This document shows positions 17,529-27,057 of a stretch of 64,000 nucleotides of DNA, piece by piece. Numbering within the stretch: position 1 is the first letter of the stretch; the number at the start of each line of letters is the position of its first letter. Origin of the DNA: Mycobacterium simulans. GTDB taxonomy: Bacteria; Actinomycetota; Actinomycetes; Mycobacteriales; Mycobacteriaceae. The stretch is taken from contig NZ_OCVX01000001.1 in assembly GCF_900232995.1 (NCBI RefSeq), forward strand, positions 1-64,000, in the 5' to 3' direction. The notes below the pieces were generated by a model. That model was not told the origin of the DNA. It saw only the letters and a program-made list of their open reading frames with translations, and made no database searches. The translations under genes were made by a program, and so were the position numbers.

Positions 17529-17984
17529 ATGGGTGTGGGACAGCTTGCGCTGAACAGTGCGCCGATTTTTGGTGGCGCGATGCTGGCGATTGCGGCCGGA
17601 CAGTTCCGAGGACCGGACTTTCGCGGGATGATCAAGCAGGACATGGAACTGCTCGATCGGCTCCCACCGGAGGCCACCGCACGACGAGCCGAGCTGCAGC
17701 GCACCATCGATGCCCGCATCGACGACCTGATCGAGGCTTCCGACCGGGGTCGCGCCATGCGCAAGGCCGCAGCGTCCTACCAGGGCAATTGGCGCGACAT
17801 CGTGCTACTGATCTGTGCGGTGCTGTTCACGATCGTTTGGTGGAATGTCAACCACCACCGCAGCAACTGGCTACCGACATTCATCCTGTTGATCCTGCTA
17901 TCGGTGGTGACTGCGGCCTACGCACTGCGTGGCGTGGTCCGGGCCGGCACGTCGATGCTGTACAGCCGACACCGCAATCGCTAA
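17529..17984 (+). CDS. Small membrane protein with C-terminal TM hairpin
   Basis: 151 residues. An N-terminal part (GQLALNSAPIFGGAMLAIAA) is followed by a helical, charged region (LPPEATARRAELQRTIDARIDDLIEAS) and two C-terminal TM helices. The ATG at 17529 has a GAGGAG site 8 bp upstream. The frame stays open 219 bp further upstream, but that part does not look like protein and has no ribosome site. Function unknown. Confidence 0.65.
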   Translation: MGVGQLALNSAPIFGGAMLAIAAGQFRGPDFRGMIKQDMELLDRLPPEATARRAELQRTIDARIDDLIEASDRGRAMRKAAASYQGNWRDIVLLICAVLFTIVWWNVNHHRSNWLPTFILLILLSVVTAAYALRGVVRAGTSMLYSRHRNR

Positions 17985-18017
17985 CGCGATAATCGTGAAA
18001 ATGTTTGTGCGACGGTT

Positions 18018-18398
18018 TCAGTACCCGCCGCCGAAGGTCTCGAGCATCTCCAGTGCTGCTTCGATGCTCGGAAGAATGCTTGGCCCGAAGCTGCTCACTA
18101 CCTTCGCGAGTGCGTGGGCGACGTGCGGCCCGACGGCGCCGGCCGCGAGGACGGTATCGGCAAGCACGATGCCGTTCACCACATGGGCGGCGCTCAGGCG
18201 ACCGTCCTGGGTGACCTCGTACCGCCAGTCACCGATCTGGATTCTCTCTGGCTCCGATCGGAAGAACCCCCGTCGGGCCGGGATGTGCACCACGCCGGGA
18301 ACTGCGGCAAACACCTTGACCACCAACCCGACTCCCCCGGGGCCAGCCAAAGCCGACCCGACGGCGCGGCTGACGCGATCCTGGTCGAAGCCGGTCAT
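18018..18398 (-). CDS. Conserved mycobacterial hypothetical protein, 126 aa
   Basis: Contains IQIGDWRYEVTQDGRLSAAHVVNGIVL and a Gly-rich C-terminus (FGGGY). The start ATG overlaps the stop of the upstream heavy-metal-domain gene (TGATG), so the two are translationally coupled. It has a compact alpha/beta composition with no signal peptide. I recognise it only as a mycobacterial small protein usually found beside the tandem YbjQ-like gene; function unknown. Confidence 0.7.
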   Translation of the reverse strand: MTGFDQDRVSRAVGSALAGPGGVGLVVKVFAAVPGVVHIPARRGFFRSEPERIQIGDWRYEVTQDGRLSAAHVVNGIVLADTVLAAGAVGPHVAHALAKVVSSFGPSILPSIEAALEMLETFGGGY

Positions 18399-19183
18399 CA
18401 GCCACTCATCGGGAGGACGAACGACGGCGTGATGCTTTGCGGCTCGCCGCTTCGACGCACCGCCGTTCCCGCCACATAAAACTCCACCGTGTGGTGTCCC
18501 CATGCGTAGTTCGAGATAGCGAAATGCACACCGACTACACCGGTTCCGCCGTCTCGCTCGGCTTCGCTTTGCATGCGCGACATCGCCAGCTCCCGCGCCT
18601 GGTAGCTGCCCTGCGTCCACTGCGGCATCTCCGCGTTGCGCCCAACCTGGCTCAGCGTCCTCAAGAAACCTTGCACCGCAATGTGGAATACACAGTTGCC
18701 CATCACGAAGGCAACGGGTGTAAACCCGGACCGCAGCAGCGTCGTCAGGTCCTGCCCGGACAGGTGGCTGGTAAACGCTTGCCCATTGGGACGTCGAAAC
18801 GCCCCCGGTTTGGCGGTGTACCGCACAGCCGTCCCGACGGCGATGAACTCGAGATGCTCGCCCTCGCCCTGATGGCGCCATTCGAGTCGGACGCCGACAA
18901 CGCCGTCCGCGCCAAGTGAATCGGCTTCGGCCTGCATCCTCGACATCGCATTCCAGCGGGCGCGATACGTCGCGTCGGTGAGCACCGGCAGCTCCGATTG
19001 TTGCCGTATACCGGTGAACTGGTAGCCCACGTGATACACGGAGACGCCCATCACAAGTTCCATGGGTTCAAAACCTGCCCCGTGCAGGAGCGCGAACTCG
19101 TTGATCGACAGATCCGACGTGAACACTTTCCCGGCATGCGATAGCCGTTCGCTGGCAACTGGATCGAGTGGGTTCGGTTGCAT
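18398..19183 (-). CDS. Tandem YbjQ-like (heavy-metal-binding DUF74 fold) protein
   Basis: 261 residues made of two homologous halves. The repeats align at SDLSINEFALLHGAGFEPME with SHLSGQDLTTLLRSGFTPVA, and again at MSRMQAEAD..GADGVVGV with MSRMQSEAE..GGTGVVGV. This is the YbjQ/DUF74 fold, long annotated as putative heavy-metal binding without firm biochemistry. Start ATG 19183 has a GGAGGA site. It is cotranscribed with the 126-residue protein downstream. Confidence 0.75.
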   Translation of the reverse strand: MQPNPLDPVASERLSHAGKVFTSDLSINEFALLHGAGFEPMELVMGVSVYHVGYQFTGIRQQSELPVLTDATYRARWNAMSRMQAEADSLGADGVVGVRLEWRHQGEGEHLEFIAVGTAVRYTAKPGAFRRPNGQAFTSHLSGQDLTTLLRSGFTPVAFVMGNCVFHIAVQGFLRTLSQVGRNAEMPQWTQGSYQARELAMSRMQSEAERDGGTGVVGVHFAISNYAWGHHTVEFYVAGTAVRRSGEPQSITPSFVLPMSG

Positions 19184-19284
19184 TGTCCCTGTCCTCCTGC
19201 GGCCCTCGTGCGATCTCGGTCAGCGTAGGCCGCAGGGCAGTGTTGCACACGCATAACGTGCGACATCAGCGAACAGTGTCGAAC

Positions 19285-20691
19285 TCAGGAATCCAGGTCG
19301 TCGCCATCTGTCGGGCGGTCGTCGCTGCATTCCAGAAGCTCTTTGAGAGCCTCGGAGAACCCATCGGCCATGCCCCACAGGTCCGGCAGGACGTCGGGGC
19401 ACGAGATGATCCCGATGCCCAGTTGCCCGTTAAGCGACATCACGGTGATGTTGAGCGCCGCACTGCCCAGGATCGGACCGAGAGGATAGATCGAGTCGAC
19501 TTGGCACCCCAGGAAGTACAACTGGGTCGGCGGGCCGGGCACGTTCGACAGAATCAGGTTGAAGGCGGGGCTGGGGGATATCGGAATGCGGGGCAGGATG
19601 CGCATCGCGGCACCGAACATCGCCGCGCTCCCGAATTGCGTCCAGTCATGCAGCAGAGTGGGGCCGATGGCGGCGGTGTGGTCTTTTGCGGCGGTGTTTC
19701 CGGCGGCGATGGTGCGAATTCGTTCGGCCGGGTCGCTGATTTGACTATCCACCCGACAAAACATCCATGTGGTGTGGTTTCGCCCCGGTCGGTCGGACTT
19801 ATCGTGGACCGACACCGGCACCGTGGCGACCAGCGGGGTGTCGGGAAGCTCGCCACGATCCAGCAGGAACCGTCGCAAAACCCCGGCGCACAACGCCACA
19901 ATCACGTCGTTGACTTTCACCCCGAACCGGTCCTTGACTCTCTTGACGTCGCGCATATCAAGCTGGGTGTAGGCGATGTTGCGTTCCTTGCCGACGGCGC
20001 CATTGAACAGCGCCGGTGGTGCTGAAAACGGTGCGGCCATGGTGCGGCCCTCGCGTGCCCGAAGCGCCGTCTGGGCCAAGGTCACCATCGTTGCCGGTAC
20101 CAACGTGGCCAAGCGCAACGGGCGGGTAGCGAAACCCATCAATCCACTTACAGCGATCTGCAGCGGATTGGCTCGACCCGTGCCACCGACCGGCTGGGGG
20201 GCCGGCGCATCGGCCACCGGGCTGCATAGCTCGGCTAGCAGGTTCGCCCCGGCGATCCCGTCGACCATGGCGTGGTGGACCTTGAGCATCACCGCCACTG
20301 CGTCATGGCGGGCGCCGCCTTCAAGCACCCACATCTCCCACAGCGGTCGGTCGCGGTCGAGCGGCAATCCCGCAACATATCCACAGATCTCAGCCAGCTC
20401 CCGGCGTCCTCCCGGCGCCGGCACACCGACTCGGTGCAAGTGGCGGCGCAACTGGAAGTTCTCGTCGTCCACCCACACCGGGTGATCCAGGTTCAACTGG
20501 GTGTCGGCGAGCTTCATCCGAAATTCCGGCAACGCTTTCACATGCTTCGCCAACGCGGCGCGCATCCGGCTGTACGTATAGCCGCCTGGCATCGTTGATG
20601 TGTCCAATTCCAGAACACAGCACACGTTCAGCGGTTGCGTCCGCGTCTCCAGATAGAGGAAAAATGCGTCAAATCCGGTTAGTCGTTCCAT
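19285..20691 (-). CDS. Wax ester synthase / diacylglycerol acyltransferase (WS/DGAT, Tgs family)
   Basis: 468 residues, the normal family length. The catalytic HHxxxDG motif is H139-H140-A-M-V-D144-G. The N-terminus MERLTGFDAFFLYLETRTQP and the C-terminal NLILSNVPGPP (the ND-type motif) confirm the family. These enzymes acylate diacylglycerol or long alcohols to make storage lipid; mycobacteria carry many copies. The start at 20691 is fixed by family alignment; a longer frame to 20739 adds nothing familiar. Confidence 0.92.
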   Translation of the reverse strand: MERLTGFDAFFLYLETRTQPLNVCCVLELDTSTMPGGYTYSRMRAALAKHVKALPEFRMKLADTQLNLDHPVWVDDENFQLRRHLHRVGVPAPGGRRELAEICGYVAGLPLDRDRPLWEMWVLEGGARHDAVAVMLKVHHAMVDGIAGANLLAELCSPVADAPAPQPVGGTGRANPLQIAVSGLMGFATRPLRLATLVPATMVTLAQTALRAREGRTMAAPFSAPPALFNGAVGKERNIAYTQLDMRDVKRVKDRFGVKVNDVIVALCAGVLRRFLLDRGELPDTPLVATVPVSVHDKSDRPGRNHTTWMFCRVDSQISDPAERIRTIAAGNTAAKDHTAAIGPTLLHDWTQFGSAAMFGAAMRILPRIPISPSPAFNLILSNVPGPPTQLYFLGCQVDSIYPLGPILGSAALNITVMSLNGQLGIGIISCPDVLPDLWGMADGFSEALKELLECSDDRPTDGDDLDS

Positions 20692-21156
20692 AGCCGCCCG
20701 CTCGACTAGAAAATGTTGGAACTCCCCCACCCCGCACAAAAGTTTAGACAGCCGAAATCGCCAGATCTAGCCCCCAACAAGGGTTTTCCGCGTTAAAAAA
20801 TTGTGACGGTATTGGTCAAGTCATCGCGTGTCAGTGGAACTGGAGACAACAAGACAGCCCGTATGCGCGTGCACCCCCGGGTGGCCGAGGGATTCCCACT
20901 CAAAACGAAACCTAAACGTCTTTCCAGCCCTCGTCACGAGCGCGCGTGGCCGCGCGGATCGCGGATCGACACCCGGCCCGCCCCGGGTGCTCGGGGGGCT
21001 CCGTTCCAGATCGGCATTCCCTCGAATCAGTGAAGTCAGCAGTCTTTGCATCGATGGCCTCAATGAGATTGCGCTGTGCTGCAGCGCCGGCATACAGACC
21101 GACCGGCGCGGACAGGCCGAAGGCACTGAGCGGGATCGATGTGAGTTCGACCGCAA
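20692..21156. other. 465-bp intergenic region, no gene supported
   Basis: Lies between the divergent WS/DGAT gene and the LuxR remnant. Open frames on both strands are basic, low-complexity and mutually overlapping, as expected from GC-rich noncoding DNA. It may include decayed sequence of the LuxR gene whose C-terminus follows, but I see no recognisable protein block. Confidence 0.5.
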
Positions 21157-21422
21157 ATGGTACAGGCCACCGGCGAGTCCGCGCGCAAGCGAGACGTCAC
21201 CACAGCCGATCAGCTGACACCTCAGGAACTGCAGATCGCCCGGTTCGTCGCCCAGGGACAAACCAACCGCGCCATCGCCGCGTCGTTATTTCTCAGTCGC
21301 CGCACCGTGGATTACCACTTGCGCAAGATCTTCACCAAACTCGGTCTGGCATCACGCGCCGAGTGATCCGCATCGTCCTCAGCGATGCCACGCTGGCTAG
21401 CCACACCACCAAGTCTGGCTGA
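21157..21422 (+). pseudogene. LuxR-type regulator C-terminal remnant with 1-base frameshift
   Basis: The DNA-binding domain is nearly complete: QLTPQELQIARFVAQGQTNR then LSRRTVDYHLRKIFTKLG. It begins at or near ATG 21157 with an in-frame stop just upstream, so the sensor/ATPase part of a full LuxR protein is missing. The frame stops at SRAE, but shifting by one base after GAG restores ELIRIVLSDATLAS as expected for the family tail. One lost base in GAGCTGATCC would explain it. A 69-residue HTH-only protein could still be made. Confidence 0.7.
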
Positions 21423-21428
21423 CACGCC

Positions 21429-22115
21429 TTAGAGGCGGCTCGCGGCGAAAGTCGCCGCCTCCTCGACCATTCCGTCGTCGGTATACGCGTTATGCGCGGC
21501 CCAGTCTCCTCCGTTGGAGCAGACGGGGTCGCCAGCAGAACACAGCTGGGTGGTCTTGGCCGCGTACAGCGGGCCGATGATCAGCGGTGGCGCACCGATC
21601 GAGTTGATGAATTGGGCCGACGGCGTTCCGAAAAGGGTGATCGCGGCGACATGATCCGCGACCTCGGCCGGCATCGGCCTGGGAGCGTCCTCGGGTGCAC
21701 CATCGGGTATTGCCGCGGAGGTGACATAACCCATCACTGCCGCACCTTGGGAGAATCCACCCAGCACCATCTTGGTTTTAGGACAGTTAGCCGCCGTCTG
21801 CTCGATGTGCATGCCCGCGTTGTTGACTCCGTCGATCGCGGTCGGGAAATCGGTCGTGGCTGGGTAATCGACCGCGTAGACCACCATGGACTTCGGGCCA
21901 ATCTTCGAACGCAACGAGTTGACGAATGCCTCTCCGGTTTCGCCAACGCCCGGTGGCTCGCCGGTGCCCCGGGCGAATACCACCTCGACATCCGCGCACG
22001 CCGGGTTGGGCGGCGGCGATGGAATCGCGGATGCGATGGGGACGGGTTCGATCAACAGTGCCCACGTCGCGGCAACTGCCGCACCAGCGAATCTAGCGAT
22101 GACGGATGCTCTCAC
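21429..22115 (-). CDS. Secreted cutinase-family serine esterase (Culp type)
   Basis: 228 residues. An N-terminal signal peptide (about 1-30, ending near PIASA) is followed by DVEVVFARGTGEPPG. The nucleophile is in GGFSQGAAVMGY, the Asp in SAGDPVCSNGGD and the His in AAHNAY, giving the full cutinase triad. Culp proteins hydrolyse lipid esters at the cell envelope. Start is GTG 22115. Four cysteines are placed as in other cutinases. It converges with the LuxR remnant, leaving a 6 bp gap. Confidence 0.92.
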   Translation of the reverse strand: MRASVIARFAGAAVAATWALLIEPVPIASAIPSPPPNPACADVEVVFARGTGEPPGVGETGEAFVNSLRSKIGPKSMVVYAVDYPATTDFPTAIDGVNNAGMHIEQTAANCPKTKMVLGGFSQGAAVMGYVTSAAIPDGAPEDAPRPMPAEVADHVAAITLFGTPSAQFINSIGAPPLIIGPLYAAKTTQLCSAGDPVCSNGGDWAAHNAYTDDGMVEEAATFAASRL

Positions 22116-22209
22116 GCGTCAATAATGCCCGATGGATACCTTTCGCATCACCTAAGGGTCCGAATGTTCGGTCACGGATGCCTGGCGGTGACCGCGGGCA
22201 AGATGCTGT

Positions 22210-22557
22210 TCACAGGTCCGTCGCACGCGGATGCTGCGGTTCATAGAGGCCCAGTCGACCACCCCCGGGAAGCGTGATCATGGTGAGCCGGCCCCAGCCT
22301 TCTTCCGTCGGCGAAGTGCACTCGACGCCCTTGCCGTTGAGCATGTCGATGGTGGCTGCGAGGTCGTCGCACATCAAGTACAGCTCGTGAGAATCCGCCG
22401 CCGCGGTAGGGTGCACGGCGATCTCCGCTGGAGGCAGCTTGAAGATCAGCCAGCCACCGCCTGCGTCGACATGGGGGTAGCCCAGAACGTTGCGGAAAAA
22501 CGCCCGGTCAGCCTCGGCGTCGCGGCTATAGATGATGACATGGGCACCGGTGATCAT
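22210..22557 (-). CDS. VOC/glyoxalase-like domain protein
   Basis: 115 residues with one vicinal-oxygen-chelate module: HVIIYSRDAEADRAFFRNVLG at the start, a WLIFKLPPAEIAVHP strand and GGRLGLYEP at the end. Such proteins include antibiotic-binding proteins and dioxygenase relatives; substrate unknown. Single gene, start ATG 22557. Confidence 0.85.
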   Translation of the reverse strand: MITGAHVIIYSRDAEADRAFFRNVLGYPHVDAGGGWLIFKLPPAEIAVHPTAAADSHELYLMCDDLAATIDMLNGKGVECTSPTEEGWGRLTMITLPGGGRLGLYEPQHPRATDL

Positions 22558-22768
22558 CCGGTCAACACTACTTCAGCGGCGTGCGCCTGTTACAGCTCAA
22601 CAATTTCAAGAATTCTTCGCAATGGGCCGCGCCACGTCGGCAAACCAATCTGATCTGGTCGGTTCCGTGCCATCGAACCAATCCGGGGTCGACCTCGTGA
22701 TATCTCATATCGGCACTTTGGGGAAGGTGTCCAGGGTTACGTGACTGGAGCGGCCTGGCGGGAGGGCC

Positions 22769-23509
22769 ATGAGCAAACGAGTCGACGCTGCCGATTCGCT
22801 CACACGCGAGCTGACCATCCAATTACAAGACGTGGTTCGCGAATACCAAGTCGGTGGCCAACGCGTTCGTGCACTTGACGCGATCAACCTGCGGCTTGAT
22901 GGCGGGCATTTCGTGTCGATCGTCGGACCCTCGGGCGCCGGCAAGAGCACGTTGCTACATCTGCTCGGCGCGCTGGACTCCCCCGACTCCGGGTCGATTA
23001 CGTTCGCGGGCGATGAGATTGGCCGACTCAGCGATGAGCAGCAGTCGGAGTTCCGCCATCGGCGCGTGGGATTCATCTTTCAGTTCTTCAACCTGTTACC
23101 CACGCTGTCGGCGTGGGAGAATGTAGCGATCCCCAAGCTGCTCGACGGTGTCCGACTGGGCGTCGCCAAGCCGGATGCGGTTCGGTTGTTGGACCGGGTG
23201 GGACTGGCCGACCGGACCGAGCACCGACCCGCGGAACTATCCGGCGGGCAAATGCAGCGCGTTGCCGTGGCGCGGGCATTGATGATGGATCCACCCTTGA
23301 TCCTTGCCGACGAGCCAACCGGGAACCTCGATTCCACGACGGGCGCTTCGATCTTGGCGCTGCTAGCCGAATTGGCCCACGAGGACGGCCACGGTCGACT
23401 CGTGGTGATGGTGACGCACAACTCCGACGCCGCGGCCGCCAGCGATCGGGTGATCATGCTGCAGGATGGTCGGGTCAGCTCCGACGAGTTGTCGGTGGTG
23501 TCCGGGTGA
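22769..23509 (+). CDS. ABC transporter ATP-binding protein, MacB/LolD type
   Basis: 246 residues. Walker A is GPSGAGKST, Q-loop QFFNLLPTLS, signature LSGGQMQRVAVARAL and Walker B LILADEPTGNLDS, followed by the VTHNSDAAAASDRVI switch. The LolD/MacB subgroup works with FtsX-type permeases as mechanotransmission exporters. Start ATG 22769 has a GGGAGG site. It overlaps the permease start by 4 bp (GTGA). Confidence 0.93.
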   Translation: MSKRVDAADSLTRELTIQLQDVVREYQVGGQRVRALDAINLRLDGGHFVSIVGPSGAGKSTLLHLLGALDSPDSGSITFAGDEIGRLSDEQQSEFRHRRVGFIFQFFNLLPTLSAWENVAIPKLLDGVRLGVAKPDAVRLLDRVGLADRTEHRPAELSGGQMQRVAVARALMMDPPLILADEPTGNLDSTTGASILALLAELAHEDGHGRLVVMVTHNSDAAAASDRVIMLQDGRVSSDELSVVSG

Positions 23510-26025
23510 GACCGGGGCGCGCGACAACGGCTGCCGCGAGCCGGTGGCGCGTATTCAGCCTGCGCGAACTCGTTGTGCACCGGCGGCGCACTACCGCCTC
23601 GATTGCCGTAATGGCAGTGTCCGCAATGTATCTGGTCGCTATTCTCGGGATCTTCGGATCGATCAGCGGTTCCGTCAACAGGCTCGCCGACGGGATCGCC
23701 GGCATAGCCGCGCTGGAGGTGTCGGGTATCACCGATGCCGGATTTCCCGACACGATCACCGCAGACGTAGCCGCGGTTCCCGGCGTTGCCACGGCGGTAC
23801 CGATGATCCGGGCTACCGCCTCCACGCCGACTGGACCGGTTCTGCTGCTGGGGGCAGACGCGAACATTGCCGCGCTGGATGGTGCGCTGAAAGATGCTTT
23901 GAAAGATGGTGGGGCAGAACAGCAATTGGCGACACCTTCGCGGGTACCCAATGGTGTGCGCGTCGGACCCGGTGTGGGTCGCACGAAAGGCGAAACGTTT
24001 CAACTGGGCTCGGGTTCAGTCACCGTCATCGAGGTGTTGGCGGGCAAACGCCTCGCGGATCTCAACGGCGGGCACTATGTGCTTGCTCCACTTGCTACCG
24101 CTCAGAATGTTTCCGGACGACGAGGTCAGCTCGACTCGATTCTGGTCACCACCAAACCAAATGCTGACGTTGCCGCCGTTCGCGCGTCGATCACGGCCGC
24201 GGTGAACAATCGGGCAATCGTCGCGGAGCCGAATGTGCGCGCGACGCGCGCCGGCGACGGCGTCAAGATGATGAACTACATGGCTCTAACGGGCGCGATG
24301 GTCGCGTTGGCGGTGGGTGCGTTTTTGATCTACACCACGATGACCATGGCGATCACGCAGCGCCGACCGGTGATCTCGATGCTGCGCGCGATCGGTGGAC
24401 GACGCGTCACGATCGTTCGCGACATGCTCGCGGAGGCGGCGATACTCGGACTGATCGGTGGGGCCATTGGCTCGGGCACCGGAATACTGCTGGGCCGCAT
24501 GGCGATTGGCCGATTGCCTCCGACGATGACCCAGGGTCTAGAGGCCCGGGTCGAGTACTGGCTGCCCGGCTACGCGATACCTGCCGCCGTGGCGGCCACG
24601 GCACTGACCAGTGTGGTTGCAGTTGCGATGGCTGCCCGGCAGGTTTACAAGGTTTCACCGATCGAGGCGTTGGCACCGGTCGGAGTTTCAGCGGCCGATC
24701 GCGTGTCGCGCTGGCTGCGGATCGCAACTGGGGTTGGAGCCGTCGCCGTGTTTGCGTTGTCGATCCTCATGGTCGTCAACCAGAAAGGCGTTTTGGCCTT
24801 CGCCGCGATGTCTACGGTGTTCTGTGCCCAGATCGCGCTGGGCTTCGCAGTTGCGGGGCCCATTATCAAAGCCACCGCCGCAACAGCCCGAATGTTCGGA
24901 TCCGTCGGAGCTCTCGCGGCAGCAACGATCGAGCGGGCGCCACGCAGAGTCTGGGCGACCGTGATGACAGTGCTCATCGCAGTCATCACCACCGTTGCGA
25001 TCACCGGTACGAACAGCGACATGATCCGGTCGGCACGAGCGATCTTCTCGCCGGTGTCCGAGGTCGACGTGTGGGTGAGCGCAGATCCTCCGGACAGTTA
25101 TCCCACCGACGTTCTCCCGCAAGGCATTTCCGACAAGGTGGCAGCGGTGCCAGGGGTAGCACGCGTGACCGAGGGCGCATTCGCGTTCGCCGTCGTGGGC
25201 GGGACTCGCGTGATGCTCGACGGTTTCTCCGCCGGAACGGCCGACGCGCTCTACCGCGCCCTCGATCAGCACCTGCGCAACGAGGTGCTGGCCGGTCGAG
25301 GCGTGGTGCTTTCACGGAATCTAGGCAAGACGCTCAATGTTCGGGTTGGTGACCAATTGCGGCTACAAACGCCGCATGGCTTACAGCAGACGGTCGTGCT
25401 GGCCTTGGTGCCGTACTTCTCGACGGTGATCGGCACCATCGGAATGAGCCTCGACCAACTGCGAACGTGGTTCGACCGTCCGCAACCGACCACACTGCAG
25501 ATCACCGCGGACCGTGGCGTGGATACCAACCGCCTGTTGGCCGATGTCCGGCGGGTAGTGCCGGCATCGAACTATGTGTATGACGGTCGTGCGGCCGTGG
25601 CGGGCTTGGAAGCACCGCTGCATCAAAGCATGTACATCGCCAACGCGGTGTGGCTCATCGTCGTTGTCGTAGCCGCCGTGGCACTCCTGAACACCCTGAC
25701 ACTCTCGGTACTGGAACGGCGTCGCGAAATTGGGGTGCTGCGGGCGATGGGATCCAACCGCCGGGTCACATTGCAGACGGTGCTGGCCGAGGCGGCGGCC
25801 CTCGGCATTGTCGGCGGTGTCTTGGGACTGTTGTTCGGCCTGCTCGACCAGTGGTTGTTCAGCCTGGTGAGCGGCGACATGATGAACTTCGCGGTCGGCT
25901 TCCGCCCAAGCTCAATGGCGTTGGTTTTCACCATCGGAGCGCTGGCGATCAGCCTCCTCGGCTCCGTACCGCCGGCGCGGCGGGCGGCACGACTGAACAT
26001 CATCGAGGCGGTCGGCGTCGAGTAG
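23506..26025 (+). CDS. FtsX/MacB-type ABC permease with two FtsX domains
   Basis: 839 residues, the usual size of the fused two-module permeases of actinobacteria. Start GTG 23506 overlaps the ATPase stop. One N-terminal TM helix, a large extracytoplasmic domain, then three TM helices (VALAVGAFLIYTTMTMAITQ onward) form the first FtsX module. A second periplasmic domain and three more helices, with LNTLTLSVLERRREIGVLRA, form the second. Probable export or lipoprotein-related function; substrate unknown. Confidence 0.92.
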   Translation: MRPGRATTAAASRWRVFSLRELVVHRRRTTASIAVMAVSAMYLVAILGIFGSISGSVNRLADGIAGIAALEVSGITDAGFPDTITADVAAVPGVATAVPMIRATASTPTGPVLLLGADANIAALDGALKDALKDGGAEQQLATPSRVPNGVRVGPGVGRTKGETFQLGSGSVTVIEVLAGKRLADLNGGHYVLAPLATAQNVSGRRGQLDSILVTTKPNADVAAVRASITAAVNNRAIVAEPNVRATRAGDGVKMMNYMALTGAMVALAVGAFLIYTTMTMAITQRRPVISMLRAIGGRRVTIVRDMLAEAAILGLIGGAIGSGTGILLGRMAIGRLPPTMTQGLEARVEYWLPGYAIPAAVAATALTSVVAVAMAARQVYKVSPIEALAPVGVSAADRVSRWLRIATGVGAVAVFALSILMVVNQKGVLAFAAMSTVFCAQIALGFAVAGPIIKATAATARMFGSVGALAAATIERAPRRVWATVMTVLIAVITTVAITGTNSDMIRSARAIFSPVSEVDVWVSADPPDSYPTDVLPQGISDKVAAVPGVARVTEGAFAFAVVGGTRVMLDGFSAGTADALYRALDQHLRNEVLAGRGVVLSRNLGKTLNVRVGDQLRLQTPHGLQQTVVLALVPYFSTVIGTIGMSLDQLRTWFDRPQPTTLQITADRGVDTNRLLADVRRVVPASNYVYDGRAAVAGLEAPLHQSMYIANAVWLIVVVVAAVALLNTLTLSVLERRREIGVLRAMGSNRRVTLQTVLAEAAALGIVGGVLGLLFGLLDQWLFSLVSGDMMNFAVGFRPSSMALVFTIGALAISLLGSVPPARRAARLNIIEAVGVE

Positions 26026-26067
26026 GGTCCTCCCGCAGATCGCTGCCAGGCCAACCCACCGGCGGCG

Positions 26068-26931
26068 TCAGAGGCCGAGTGGGAGAAGCGCAATAAAGAG
26101 CGGCGCCAAGGGATCCGTCACAGGAAGGGCGAACGAACTATTCAAGAACGGTAGCACCGGACTTTCGAATCGATTTACGGTTTGTCCGGGCGCACCTAGG
26201 CCAAGCGAGGTTTCTTGCCCAGAAGTCAACGTATTGTTAAAGAATGGGCTCTCGACAACAAGTCCAACAAAATTATTCTCGGCGGAGTCGCCAAGAGCCG
26301 TGATTGTGAACGGGCCGAAACTTTGGGTTTGACTCTCTAGGCTTAGGTCGCCGGGTACCGGGTTGGTGACTGGATTGAGGCCCAGCACTCCGGCGAGCTG
26401 GGTCGCCAGGTTTCGCAGTGATTGTTGCCACGGCGCAAGCTGAGTGGCAGCCGCCGAGGCCCCGGCATGGTAGCCGAACATCGCGGCCACATCCTGGGCC
26501 CACATCTCCTCATACTGGGCCTCAGCGGCCGCAATCGCCGGCGCGTTCTGGCCGAAGAAATTCGACAACACCAACTGCACGAACCCTTGCCGATTGGCCG
26601 CCACGGCCAGCGGATGAATCGTCGCCGCCCGCGCAGATTCAAAAGCGTCGGCCACCGCCTGCGCCTGCCCAGCCGCCCCTGTCGCACGAGCCGCCGCCGC
26701 ACTCAGCCACGCCGTATACGGAGCCGCGGCGGCCGCCATGGCCTCCGCCGCCGGACCCTGCCAGGCCTGATTCGCCAACCCCGACGTCACCGACGAAAAT
26801 GACGACGCCGCTGTGGCCAACTCATCCGCCAACCCATTCCAGGCCGCGGCGGCTTCCAACATCGGAGCCGAACCCACACCAGAGAACAGCCGCGCCGAAT
26901 TGACCTCCGGCGGCAATACTGAGAAATTCAT
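26068..26931 (-). CDS. PPE family protein, short C-terminus
   Basis: 287 residues starting [20 protein letters not shown], with the canonical ~180-residue PPE domain (WQGPAAEAM, and [16 protein letters not shown] near its end). The C-terminal ~110 residues lack NxGxGNxG repeats, an SVP motif or a PE-PPE hydrolase domain. PPE proteins are exported by ESX systems, usually with a PE partner; no PE gene is adjacent. ATG 26931 is chosen; two GTG codons lie directly upstream. Confidence 0.92.
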   Translation of the reverse strand: MNFSVLPPEVNSARLFSGVGSAPMLEAAAAWNGLADELATAASSFSSVTSGLANQAWQGPAAEAMAAAAAPYTAWLSAAAARATGAAGQAQAVADAFESARAATIHPLAVAANRQGFVQLVLSNFFGQNAPAIAAAEAQYEEMWAQDVAAMFGYHAGASAAATQLAPWQQSLRNLATQLAGVLGLNPVTNPVPGDLSLESQTQSFGPFTITALGDSAENNFVGLVVESPFFNNTLTSGQETSLGLGAPGQTVNRFESPVLPFLNSSFALPVTDPLAPLFIALLPLGL

Positions 26932-27057
26932 CACCACAGCCCCCTGTTTACTTATTTTCAGGCCCGCCGCACCTATCCCCCGGCGCCAAAACGGCAGAAT
27001 TTGAGTTTATACCTCGTCAATGGGAAGGTTCAAGATACCGAGTGTCGATTCGAAGCA

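Noticed and set aside
20870-20910. GGTGGCCGAGGG word resembling the D-arm of a Ser/Leu tRNA
   Set aside because: No acceptor stem, anticodon arm or T-arm can be folded around it; no tRNA or rRNA was found in the window.
23113-23505. In-frame extension of the permease back into the ATPase gene
   Set aside because: Overlaps the ATPase in another frame; the GTGA junction at 23506 is the standard start for this gene pair.
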